From contig JAFGRC010000113.1 of the NCBI GenBank assembly GCA_016935355.1, positions 1-44,124 on the forward strand: DNA of 44,124 nucleotides. The letters are read 5' to 3'. Under the pieces are notes generated by a model. It ran no database searches. It was not told the origin of the DNA and saw nothing but the letters and a program-made list of their open reading frames with translations. The stretch comes from Bacteroidales bacterium. GTDB lineage: Bacteria > Bacteroidota > Bacteroidia > Bacteroidales > UBA10428. This document shows, one piece after another, positions 8,711-16,659 of this stretch (position 1 is its first letter; every line of letters begins with the position of its first letter). The translations under genes and the position numbers were made by a program.

Positions 8711-11700
8711 TTGCCTTATAATAATATACCGGGTGTGGAAATCGACGAACTGATCGGGTATTATGATCATCATCCTTCCTGCAGAAAATTAAATTTACTG
8801 TTGCAGGATAACACGGTTTCAAAAATAAACTTAAGGGGTCTTTACGGTTCATCCAGGAGTCTTCTTACCGCTTCTGTCATTCCGTCCATCGGAGGGCTGC
8901 ACCTTATGATCGAGCCCGAGCGGGATGATGCGGCATACCTTTACAATGACCTTGTCAATCTTCTGGGACCTGACCATATACATTTCTTTCCGTCATCCTA
9001 CAAAAGATCCATACAATACAACCAGGTCGATCAGGGTAATGTGATTCTGCGTACCAGCCTTTTCAACAGTATTGATAAAAGCCGGGAAACAATGCCTCCC
9101 GGATCATTCAGGATTATTGTCTGTCATGCTGAAAGTATCGCTGAAAAGGTTGTTTCCAGAAACAAACGCCAATCCAGCACATTTCAGCTGTCACCAGGAG
9201 AAAAAATCACTCCCGTATTCCTCCACGAGGTTCTTGAAGCATATCGGTTCAGCGCGGTTGATTTTGTTTATGAACCCGGACAGTATTCCATACGCGGGAG
9301 CATCACGGATGTATTTTCATTCTCAAATCCCGATCCTTACCGTATTGATTTTTCCGGTAATGTCGTGGAATCCATCCGTACTTTTGATGTGGAAACACAG
9401 CTTTCCGCACATCTTCTGGAGCAGATTACAATCGTGCCGGACGTCCGGGAACTGACTTCGAACGATACAAGTGAAGACCTGCTTGATTATTTTGATCCTT
9501 CAACTGTAATATGGATTAATAACATCAGTTTTGTTGCCGGTCAGCTAAATGAAATATACGAACAGATCTGTTCCCTGAAAACGTTTCGGGACAATACTTT
9601 TCATATACAGGACTGGCAAATTTTTACGGGAACCGGCTTTCTGCAAAAAATAACTCAATTCAGATCCGTTGAATTCGGCTCTCTGAGCCATTACCCCGAT
9701 GCTGTTCAGATCAACTTCAAAACAATACCTCAGCCTGCCTTCAACAAGAACTTCAGTTTACTGGCAGAAAATCTGACGGAGCAACTCGCAACGGGTTATA
9801 AAGTGTTCATCCTGAGTGACAGCGAAAAGCAAGCTGAAAGGTTGATTTCAATATTTCATGATATCAATGGTAAAATCAGCTTTTCTCCTTTGCTGAAATC
9901 ATTGCATGAAGGTTTTATTGACCGTGATATTCTGATCTGTTGTTATACCGACCATCAGATATTTGAAAGATATCATAAATATTCCATTCACAATTATTTC
10001 AGCAATAAAGCTGTTCTTAACCTGAAAGAACTGAGCGCACTGAAACCGGGTGATTATGTGGTTCATATCGATCATGGCATAGGCATTTTCGGCGGTCTTG
10101 AAAAAATTGTGAACAACGGGAAGGTTCAGGAATCCGTACGGCTTGTTTATCAGGACCACGATATACTGTATGTAAGCATTCATTCACTTCATCGCATTTC
10201 CAAGTATAAAGGCAGGGAGAATGAAGCTCCAAAACTTTATAAACTTGGCAGCAATGCCTGGAATAAGCTTAAACAAAACACCAAAAATAAGATCAAGGAT
10301 ATTGCAAGGGGACTGATCACACTGTATGCAAGTCGAAAGCTGAATCAGGGCTTTGCTTTTTCGGCCGACACGTATCTTCAGATGGAACTGGAGGCTTCCT
10401 TCGTTTATGAGGACACGCCTGACCAGTTGAAAACCACTGTCGCAATCAAGGACGATATGGAATCCGGTAATCCGATGGACAGGCTTGTATGCGGTGATGT
10501 AGGTTTCGGAAAGACAGAAGTCGCCATCAGAGCAGCATTTAAGGCTGTTGCCGACAGCAAACAGGTTGCGCTGCTCGTACCCACAACCATCCTTGCCTTG
10601 CAGCATTATAATACGTTCCGTGAAAGACTGAAGGACTTCCCCTGCAATGTGGAATACATAAACCGGTTTACAAAAGGAAAGCAGCAGTCTGAGATCATCC
10701 GCACACTGGCAAGTGGCAGGACCGATGTCATTATAGGCACGCACCGCCTTCTTGGTAATGATATCAAATTTAAAGATCTTGGCCTGCTCATCGTCGATGA
10801 AGAGCAAAAATTTGGCGTAAGTGCCAAGGAAAAACTGCGGAAATTAAGATCAAATGTGGATACCCTGACGCTGACCGCCACACCGATTCCCCGTACCCTG
10901 CAGTTCTCACTTATGGGCGTCAGGGATCTGTCGGTGATCAATACACCGCCACCAAACCGGCATCCGATCGTTACAGAACTGCACTCCTTTGATGAAGAAA
11001 TCATCCGTGACGGAATTGAGTACGAGATTTCCCGGGGTGGACAGGTCTTTTTCATTCACAACCGGATTCAAAATATTCATGAGGTTTCGGAACTTATCCA
11101 TAAACTCTGTCCCCGTGTTTCAATCTGTATTGCACATGGACAGATGTCAGGCAGGGAACTTGAAAACAACATGACCGGTTTTATCAGAGGTGATTATGAC
11201 GTTCTGGTTGCGACTGCCATAATTGAATCGGGACTGGATATTCCAAATGCAAACACCCTCTTTGTCAACAACGCCCACCATTTCGGGTTAAGTGACCTGC
11301 ATCAGCTCAGGGGACGTGTGGGGAGGTCCAACAGAAAAGCATTCTGCTACCTTCTTGCACCGGCTCCTTCTTTATTAACACCTGAAGCCCGCAGAAGACT
11401 AAAAGCCATTGAAGAGTTTTCCGAGCTTGGAAGCGGTTTCAGTATTGCATTACAGGATCTGGATATCCGCGGTGCAGGCAATATGCTGGGAGCTGAACAA
11501 AGTGGTTTTATAGCGGATGTGGGATTCGAGACCTACAACCGCATCCTTAATGAAGCCATACAGGAATTGCGGGAAAATGAATTCCCCGGACCGGACGGAA
11601 AGACTGCAGAAAAGCCCGGGAAAGTCTCCGGTTACGTGGAAGACTGTCAGATTGATACCGACCTTGAACTGTTGTTTCCGGATGACTATATTGCCAATGT

Positions 11701-12097
11701 ATCCGAACGAATGTTTCTGTACCGGGAACTGGACCAGATCCATTCGACAGAACAGCTGAAATCCTTCGAACTGCAACTGATTGACCGCTTCGGCCCGCTT
11801 CCGGAACAGGCACGGGAATTGTTAAAGGTGGTTTCATTACGCTGGCTGGCTATTCAATCGGGATTTGAGAAAATCATCCTGAAGAATGGCAAAATGATCG
11901 GATACTTCATTCCGGATCAGGACTCCCCTTATTACAAATCGGAACAGTTCAGCAAAATTCTGACATTTGTTCAACAGGAAGCAACGAAATTCAGGATGAA
12001 AGAAGAGAAAAATAAACTCATACTGACCTGTGAATCCATTGGTTCAGTTGAGGATGCCATTGATATCTTTAACAAACTCCACTTAGAATCAAATTAA
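8711..12097 (+). CDS. mfd: Transcription-repair coupling factor Mfd
   Basis: ATP-driven translocase that removes RNA polymerase stalled at DNA lesions and recruits UvrA. The 1128-residue length matches the family. The N-terminal third is the UvrB-like module. A CarD/RNAP-interaction domain (GDYVVHIDHGIGIFGG, about residue 447) follows, then the helicase core: Walker A CGDVGFGKTE (about residue 593), DEEQ box in IVDEEQKFG, motif III TLTATPIPRT, GLDIPNANTL and the arginine-finger box QLRGRVGRS. The C-terminal TRCF domain starts around residue 990. The start must be non-ATG: an in-frame stop is at 8678, no ATG follows it before the conserved N-terminus, and TTG at 8711 gives the expected length (CTG at 8699 is the only other option). 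It is probably transcribed alone. Confidence 0.97.
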   Translation: MPYNNIPGVEIDELIGYYDHHPSCRKLNLLLQDNTVSKINLRGLYGSSRSLLTASVIPSIGGLHLMIEPERDDAAYLYNDLVNLLGPDHIHFFPSSYKRSIQYNQVDQGNVILRTSLFNSIDKSRETMPPGSFRIIVCHAESIAEKVVSRNKRQSSTFQLSPGEKITPVFLHEVLEAYRFSAVDFVYEPGQYSIRGSITDVFSFSNPDPYRIDFSGNVVESIRTFDVETQLSAHLLEQITIVPDVRELTSNDTSEDLLDYFDPSTVIWINNISFVAGQLNEIYEQICSLKTFRDNTFHIQDWQIFTGTGFLQKITQFRSVEFGSLSHYPDAVQINFKTIPQPAFNKNFSLLAENLTEQLATGYKVFILSDSEKQAERLISIFHDINGKISFSPLLKSLHEGFIDRDILICCYTDHQIFERYHKYSIHNYFSNKAVLNLKELSALKPGDYVVHIDHGIGIFGGLEKIVNNGKVQESVRLVYQDHDILYVSIHSLHRISKYKGRENEAPKLYKLGSNAWNKLKQNTKNKIKDIARGLITLYASRKLNQGFAFSADTYLQMELEASFVYEDTPDQLKTTVAIKDDMESGNPMDRLVCGDVGFGKTEVAIRAAFKAVADSKQVALLVPTTILALQHYNTFRERLKDFPCNVEYINRFTKGKQQSEIIRTLASGRTDVIIGTHRLLGNDIKFKDLGLLIVDEEQKFGVSAKEKLRKLRSNVDTLTLTATPIPRTLQFSLMGVRDLSVINTPPPNRHPIVTELHSFDEEIIRDGIEYEISRGGQVFFIHNRIQNIHEVSELIHKLCPRVSICIAHGQMSGRELENNMTGFIRGDYDVLVATAIIESGLDIPNANTLFVNNAHHFGLSDLHQLRGRVGRSNRKAFCYLLAPAPSLLTPEARRRLKAIEEFSELGSGFSIALQDLDIRGAGNMLGAEQSGFIADVGFETYNRILNEAIQELRENEFPGPDGKTAEKPGKVSGYVEDCQIDTDLELLFPDDYIANVSERMFLYRELDQIHSTEQLKSFELQLIDRFGPLPEQARELLKVVSLRWLAIQSGFEKIILKNGKMIGYFIPDQDSPYYKSEQFSKILTFVQQEATKFRMKEEKNKLILTCESIGSVEDAIDIFNKLHLESN

Positions 12098-12242
12098 TTA
12101 GCAATTCCCGGCACGTTCTGAAAATTTAATTTGAAAATATTAATCATTTTATAAACCGGGTTTTTATTGTACATTTAAAAAAATAAACAAATTATTCCCA
12201 TTTGCTGTTAAATCGTTCATTTACACATTAAATTATAAAATT

Positions 12243-12698
12243 ATGCTTGAAAATTTATTGAAACTTATCCAGGAAAATGCAGATGAAGCTATTATTAAAA
12301 ATCCAGTTATTCCCAATTCAAAGAATAATGCTGTTATTAAAGCGGCTACAACCTCAATTTTCAACAGTCTGAGACAGGAAGCCAGAAGCGGTGATCTCGA
12401 AGAGCTGAAACAACTGCTGCAAAACCAGAAAAATGTTGATACATCACCTGTTGTGAAGAATGTATCCAATTCCGTTGCAGGTGACCTTATGAAGAAATTC
12501 AGTCTTAATAAGGGAGCAGCTGCAGGAATCGTAAGCATGCTGCTACCGATAGTCATGAGCAAACTCGTACAGAAAACCAATGACCCGAAAGACAACAGTT
12601 TCAATCTGGATGGTATCCTCGGTTCCCTGCTAAGCGGCAAAAGTGCTCAAACCGGCGGAATCATGGACGTTCTGAAAGGATTATTATTTAAGAAATAA
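12243..12698 (+). CDS. DUF937-like protein
   Basis: A 151-residue cytoplasmic protein of unknown function resembling DUF937/YidB-like proteins: helical, with the recurring Gly/Leu-rich tract KGAAAGIVSMLLPIVMSKLVQ and a C-terminal GILGSLLSGKS segment. No signal peptide is present. The gene stands alone behind a 145-bp AT-rich gap after mfd and is convergent with the coiled-coil gene at 12726-13622. That gap holds TACATTTA near 12170, one base off the -7 consensus. The family assignment is by motif pattern and moderate. Confidence 0.7.
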   Translation: MLENLLKLIQENADEAIIKNPVIPNSKNNAVIKAATTSIFNSLRQEARSGDLEELKQLLQNQKNVDTSPVVKNVSNSVAGDLMKKFSLNKGAAAGIVSMLLPIVMSKLVQKTNDPKDNSFNLDGILGSLLSGKSAQTGGIMDVLKGLLFKK

Positions 12699-12725
12699 CG
12701 GTTTTGATATCCGGCACAACCATTA

Positions 12726-13622
12726 TTAGTAAGCCTCAATTGCCTTTACTTTTGCTCTGAACTGTGCTACGACAGATTCCTGCGCGGCAATTCTTTCTTT
12801 TGTCGTATTCTGAAGCGATTCTTCTTTAGGTATTCTGGAATTGGCATCCCGGATGGCATTTTCTGCCTTGCTTATCTTGTTTTTGGCTTTATTGATATTC
12901 TTTGTAACTTTGGTTTTACGTTTTTCAAGGTCCCTGATATACTTCAATCTTTCTTCCTTGGCTGCGCCTTCCTCAAGCAAAACCACCTGTTCGTTCTGAC
13001 TGATGATCTCTTCAGTAAGTGTTGACAATTCGTTATTCAGGACGACAAGGTTGTCATTTTCGTTCTTTATGGTGCTTTCGCTTTTGCGGATCGCTTTTTC
13101 AAGCTTTGACTCCTGTTTCTGAAAGCCCTTGAGCTCATTTTCGATATCCCTGAGTTTGTTTTCTTCTGCTTCCAACTGATCTTTCGCAAAATTAACATAC
13201 TGATCTTTGGCAAACTGCCTGATAAAATTCTTCGCGCTTGTGTACTCGGACTCTGCCAGACCCCTTTCAGCATAAAAATCCTTTTTCAGTTCAATTGAAA
13301 CCAGAAGCTTCACGAGGGTATCCTGACCGACAAGCCTGCTGTAAATATTAACAGGTGTCGGTGAGATGCTTTTGATGTTGGCACCGAAAATCGACCACGC
13401 ACCGTTTTCATAAACTGCCTTTGATTTGGTACCCGACTCAATCGTCCTGATCCAGTTTTTTTCAACGGTTTCATAACCAACTTCAGGTATGGTAACGGTA
13501 ATACCGGGATGGTCCGCATCTGCGAAAGCAACATTATCTTCAAAAACTTCAATGGGTTTCTGGGCGTTGGTTGTGAAACAAGCAACGGTCATCAGCAAAG
13601 CTAATAATGGATTTGTCTTCAT
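12726..13622 (-). CDS. Secreted coiled-coil protein of unknown function
   Basis: A 298-residue protein with a clean signal peptide (MKTNPLLALLMTVACFTTNAQ), so probably periplasmic or outer-membrane associated. Residues about 25-110 form a small globular region rich in beta strands. From about residue 125 to the end the chain is almost entirely charged heptad-type coiled coil (for example LEAEENKLRDIENELKG), with few helix breakers. No enzymatic motif is visible. Such proteins often act as periplasmic spacers or adaptors, but that is inference. Its stop is 27 bp from the convergent DUF937-like gene. A plausible promoter lies 29-59 bp upstream. Confidence 0.75.
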   Translation of the reverse strand: MKTNPLLALLMTVACFTTNAQKPIEVFEDNVAFADADHPGITVTIPEVGYETVEKNWIRTIESGTKSKAVYENGAWSIFGANIKSISPTPVNIYSRLVGQDTLVKLLVSIELKKDFYAERGLAESEYTSAKNFIRQFAKDQYVNFAKDQLEAEENKLRDIENELKGFQKQESKLEKAIRKSESTIKNENDNLVVLNNELSTLTEEIISQNEQVVLLEEGAAKEERLKYIRDLEKRKTKVTKNINKAKNKISKAENAIRDANSRIPKEESLQNTTKERIAAQESVVAQFRAKVKAIEAY

Positions 13623-13650
13623 TGGTAGTATATTTAAAAATTGACCCTTA

Positions 13651-13681
13651 TAAATATACTAATATTCAAATAAATCTGCAA
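13651..13681 (-). promoter_or_regulatory. Candidate promoter of the coiled-coil protein gene
   Basis: On the minus strand a TTG (13681-13679) is followed after 20 nt by TATATTTA (13658-13651), one base off TAnnTTTG. The spacing is right for a Bacteroidota -33/-7 pair, which makes this one of the better promoter candidates in the window. Predicted start is near 13644, with a leader of about 20 nt. Confidence 0.5.
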
Positions 13682-13750
13682 AAGATTTCTGCAATTTAAA
13701 GCACTGATAATCTGGTATTGTTTTAATTTCAGACGGCCGGCTCAAATCAT

Positions 13751-14602
13751 CTACAAGGGTACATCGGTCACGTCACCAAGTTCATAGACCCGTTCCTTGA
13801 CCCATTTGGCCCACTCTTTCGGAGATCTTGATTTATCAAAAGTGATATACGGGATCGGCCTGCCAAATGTAACGGTAATGCTTTTGTTACGGTGTTTGTA
13901 TGTTTCATCCACAAGATAGAACATTTCGAGATTGGCTTTGATACCAAGCAGTCTTCTGAACCTGTAAAGCCGGTAAAAGAATTTTGAATTGCTGCCGTTG
14001 AAATATACCGGTACAACATCACGCTGATATTGAACCGCTTTTGATATGAAATTTTTTTTCCATACAAGGTCCATTACCTGACCATTGATAAAGCGCGAAA
14101 CAAATCCGGACGGAAAAGTTACGATCTGGGCGGATGAACGGTATGTGGCATCCAGCTCTTTTACAGCTTCAGATGCCTGTTTGCCGTGTTTATTTATCGG
14201 GATGAAGATCGAATGCAGATTTGTGATATTCATCAATATATCATTCACCAGATATTTGAATTCAGAATAATACCTGCTCATCAGTTCCATAAGCAGCAGT
14301 CCGTCAAAACCACCCCACGGATGGTTTGCTGCAAAAATATACCGCCCTTCCCGAGGAATATTCTGCTCCCCTTTTATATGGACGGATACATTGAAATCTT
14401 CAATGGCCGCTTTCACAAATTCAATACCGGTTTTATTGCCATGGACTGCAAGAAAGTCATTAATGTCCTTTTGATGTACCACTTTCTCCAGATACCTGAA
14501 AACGAAACCGGGAATTATTCTTGCCAGTTTTGCATTTTTTTCGGCAAATACCTTCCTCACATTGATTTCTCTAACCCGTTGTATGTTAGAATCTTCATTC
14601 AT
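13751..14602 (-). CDS. PlsC-type lysophospholipid acyltransferase family protein
   Basis: A 283-residue member of the LPLAT/PlsC acyltransferase superfamily. It has the catalytic NH(x)nD block as NHPWGGFDG (Asn near residue 90), the acceptor-side block VTFPSGFVSR in place of the usual FPEGTR, and the downstream strand VVPVYFNG. Proteins with NHPxGGxDG in Bacteroidota are often labelled hemolysin-like or 1-acylglycerol-3-phosphate acyltransferases. Some may make amino-acid lipids (OlsA/GlsA-like), so the substrate is open. The ATG at 14602 is chosen; a longer open frame to 14785 would add an unrelated hydrophobic leader and run through the mraZ promoter. It is divergent from mraZ, sharing a 169-bp control region. 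Confidence 0.8.
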   Translation of the reverse strand: MNEDSNIQRVREINVRKVFAEKNAKLARIIPGFVFRYLEKVVHQKDINDFLAVHGNKTGIEFVKAAIEDFNVSVHIKGEQNIPREGRYIFAANHPWGGFDGLLLMELMSRYYSEFKYLVNDILMNITNLHSIFIPINKHGKQASEAVKELDATYRSSAQIVTFPSGFVSRFINGQVMDLVWKKNFISKAVQYQRDVVPVYFNGSNSKFFYRLYRFRRLLGIKANLEMFYLVDETYKHRNKSITVTFGRPIPYITFDKSRSPKEWAKWVKERVYELGDVTDVPL

Positions 14603-14694
14603 GAATTTAAGTATCGCAACAACTGATTCTATATTAAAAATCCGGCAAAAGATAAAACTAAATAAATATATAAACGTAAAAGTTATCAACAAAG

Positions 14695-14729
14695 TGGGAA
14701 AAAATGGGTAATAGTGGTATAATGTGGGA
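14695..14729 (+). promoter_or_regulatory. MraZ operator: four TGGGN repeats at 10-bp spacing
   Basis: Direct repeats TGGGA (14695), TGGGT (14705), TGGTA (14715, one mismatch) and TGGGA (14725) are spaced exactly 10 bp apart. They end 42 bp before the mraZ ATG. In E. coli MraZ binds TGGGN direct repeats separated by 5 bp and represses the dcw operon; the period and motif here are the same. AATATTTG (14729-14736), one base off TAnnTTTG, abuts the last repeat and could be the -7 element, placing the operator over the promoter. This supports negative autoregulation of the cluster. Confidence 0.8.
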
Positions 14730-14771
14730 ATATTTGTATTATTTTTACATTCCAGATTAACCGGATGTTTT

Positions 14772-15266
14772 ATGATAACTTTCATTGGCGACTATACATG
14801 CAGGCTTGACAATAAAGGACGGGTTCTTCTGCCCGCTGCCTTTATCAAGCAAATGGCACAAGTGCCGGTTGCCGGTAAAGGCGGGTTGCAGGAAAGGTTT
14901 GTCATTAAAAAGGACATTTTTGAAACATGCCTGCTCCTGTTTCCCATGGATGAATGGCAACGTCAGAATGAGATCCTTCGGAACAGTACAAATCCCTTTA
15001 ACCGCGAGCACAACAAATTCCTGCGGGGATTTTTCAAGGGAATAGCCGAATTATCTCTTGATGGAAGCAACCGGCTGCTGATTCCCAGGCGGCTGCTGGA
15101 TGAAATCAATGCCGGAAGAGAAATAGTACTGGCGGGTCAATTCGGTAAAATAGAAATATGGTCGAAAAACATGTATGATGCAGTTGAAAGCGGGGATGAA
15201 AGGTTTGCCTCACTGGCTGAGAAAATAATGGGAAACATTCTGCATGAATCTGACGGACAAAAATAA
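14772..15266 (+). CDS. mraZ: MraZ, transcriptional regulator of the dcw cluster
   Basis: DNA-binding ring-forming regulator, 164 residues, with two SpoVT/AbrB-like swapped-hairpin repeats: GDYTCRLDNKGRVLLP near the N-terminus and ELSLDGSNRLLIPRRLL in the second half. By family knowledge it represses its own division and wall operon through the repeats upstream. The ATG at 14772 gives the canonical start (MITFIGDY); a GTG at 14724 in the same frame would begin inside the operator. First gene of the dcw cluster, followed by rsmH after 52 bp. Slightly longer than E. coli MraZ (152 residues). Confidence 0.95.
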   Translation: MITFIGDYTCRLDNKGRVLLPAAFIKQMAQVPVAGKGGLQERFVIKKDIFETCLLLFPMDEWQRQNEILRNSTNPFNREHNKFLRGFFKGIAELSLDGSNRLLIPRRLLDEINAGREIVLAGQFGKIEIWSKNMYDAVESGDERFASLAEKIMGNILHESDGQK

Positions 15267-15318
15267 ACACATAGTCTGATCTGCAAAACAGACAGAAATA
15301 GCTTAAAACAAAAGGCAG

Positions 15319-16218
15319 ATGCACTCTTATCATGTACCGGTATTGTTGAATGAATCCATTGATGGACTGAATGTGCATCCAAAAGGCATATATGTTGATG
15401 CAACATACGGAGGAGGCGGGTATTCGGAAATTATACTGAAGAAACTGAGTGGAGGAAGGCTGTTTGCCTTTGACATGGATGAAGCTGCTTCAGCCCTTCT
15501 GCCCAAAAGCAGGAAGTTCTTTTTCGTTCACGGAAATTTCAAATTCATAAAAAACTACCTGAAATATTACGGAATTGAAAAAGTTGATGGAATTGTTGCG
15601 GACCTCGGGGTTTCATCCCGTCATCTTGACCAGGCAGAAAGGGGATTTACTTACCGGAATATGGCGCCACTCGATATGCGCATGAATCCCGGAAGCAACA
15701 TTACCGCAGAAAAGGTGATCAACGAATACGATATAAACCGTTTGTCAGGATTGTTTAAAACATATGGCGAACTGAGGCAGGCTGACAAGCTGGCAGAACT
15801 TATTGCTGATAAAAGGAGGGAGAAAAAAATCGAAACCAACATGCAACTGATTGGATGCATAAAAGCGATCGTTCCGAAAAGGACCGAGAATCAGTTCCTG
15901 TCACAGGTGTTTCAGTCCCTCCGCATCGAAGTGAATCAGGAACTTGACAATTTGAGGTTTTTTCTGCAGAGTACGGTTGAATTGCTGAAAAGCGGCGGGC
16001 GGCTGGTAGTTGTCAGTTATCATTCGCTTGAAGACAGGATCGTGAAAAACTTCATGAAATGGGGAAAGATTGACGGTCCTCCGCAGAAGGATGTATATGG
16101 AAAATGGACTTCCCCTTTTACAACTGTGACCCGAAAGCCTGTTATGCCGGGGGAAGAAGAAATAGTGAACAATCCGAGGTCAAGAAGCGCAAGATTGAGG
16201 ATTGCCATCAAAAAATAA
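15319..16218 (+). CDS. rsmH: 16S rRNA (cytosine-1402-N4)-methyltransferase RsmH
   Basis: SAM-dependent methyltransferase (formerly MraW) that N4-methylates C1402 in the decoding centre of 16S rRNA. The 299-residue protein starts with the family signature HVPVLLNESIDGL. It has the SAM-binding strand YVDATYGGGGYS, then FAFDMD, GIVADLGVSS, the FRS-type stretch FQSLRIEVNQEL and the C-terminal VVVSYHSLEDRIVK. It ends in RSRSARLRIAIK as usual. It occupies its standard place between mraZ and ftsL, and its stop is 6 bp before the ftsL-like start. Confidence 0.97.
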   Translation: MHSYHVPVLLNESIDGLNVHPKGIYVDATYGGGGYSEIILKKLSGGRLFAFDMDEAASALLPKSRKFFFVHGNFKFIKNYLKYYGIEKVDGIVADLGVSSRHLDQAERGFTYRNMAPLDMRMNPGSNITAEKVINEYDINRLSGLFKTYGELRQADKLAELIADKRREKKIETNMQLIGCIKAIVPKRTENQFLSQVFQSLRIEVNQELDNLRFFLQSTVELLKSGGRLVVVSYHSLEDRIVKNFMKWGKIDGPPQKDVYGKWTSPFTTVTRKPVMPGEEEIVNNPRSRSARLRIAIKK

Positions 16219-16224
16219 AATGTC

Positions 16225-16653
16225 ATGTACCGCGAAACCTTTCATCCGGAATTTATAGAAATCGTGCCGCCGCCGGCGGAAAGTCCGGAATATAACGGAC
16301 AAAACGAAAATACCGCTGAAAAGAACGAGCATAAAAAGCCTAAAGTCAGAATCAAGGAACTGATTGACGGAACCATCCTGGTCCGGGAAGACACAAAAAG
16401 ACAGTTGCCCTATATTATATTCCTGACTTTTCTGGGCATCATTTACATTGGCAACCGTTTTTATGCCGAGAGGGTTGTGAGGCAAATCAGTGAGATCAAA
16501 ACCGAAGTAACCAACCTGCGGGCAGAACAAATTACCACCACTGCTGAATTAATGAATATCAGCAGGCCATCAGAGGTAACGGAACTGATCCGGGAGCGAA
16601 ATCTCGGATTGGTGGAATCTGTTGAGCCGCCGAAAAAACTGGTCAGAAAATAA
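16225..16653 (+). CDS. ftsL: FtsL-like cell-division protein
   Basis: A 142-residue bitopic membrane protein in the ftsL position. It has a charged cytoplasmic N-terminus of ~58 residues, one transmembrane helix (LPYIIFLTFLGIIYIGNRFY, about residues 61-80) and an extracytoplasmic coiled coil (VRQISEIKTEVTNLRAEQI). This matches the Bacteroidota FtsL-like type rather than E. coli FtsL at sequence level. By family knowledge FtsL works with FtsB and FtsQ to activate FtsW/FtsI at the septum. It lies 6 bp from both neighbours, so it is tightly operonic. Assignment rests on topology and location. Confidence 0.85.
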   Translation: MYRETFHPEFIEIVPPPAESPEYNGQNENTAEKNEHKKPKVRIKELIDGTILVREDTKRQLPYIIFLTFLGIIYIGNRFYAERVVRQISEIKTEVTNLRAEQITTTAELMNISRPSEVTELIRERNLGLVESVEPPKKLVRK

Positions 16654-16659
16654 CGGTAT

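Noticed and set aside
10184-10807. 207-residue open frame antisense to mfd
   Set aside because: A shadow of the helicase region, with no motif or initiation context.
14724-14771. Upstream GTG start for mraZ
   Set aside because: It begins inside the last operator repeat; the family N-terminus starts at ATG 14772.
14603-14785. Extended N-terminus of the PlsC-type acyltransferase reaching into mraZ
   Set aside because: It would add 61 non-conserved residues, overlap mraZ and span its operator; the ATG at 14602 gives the normal protein.
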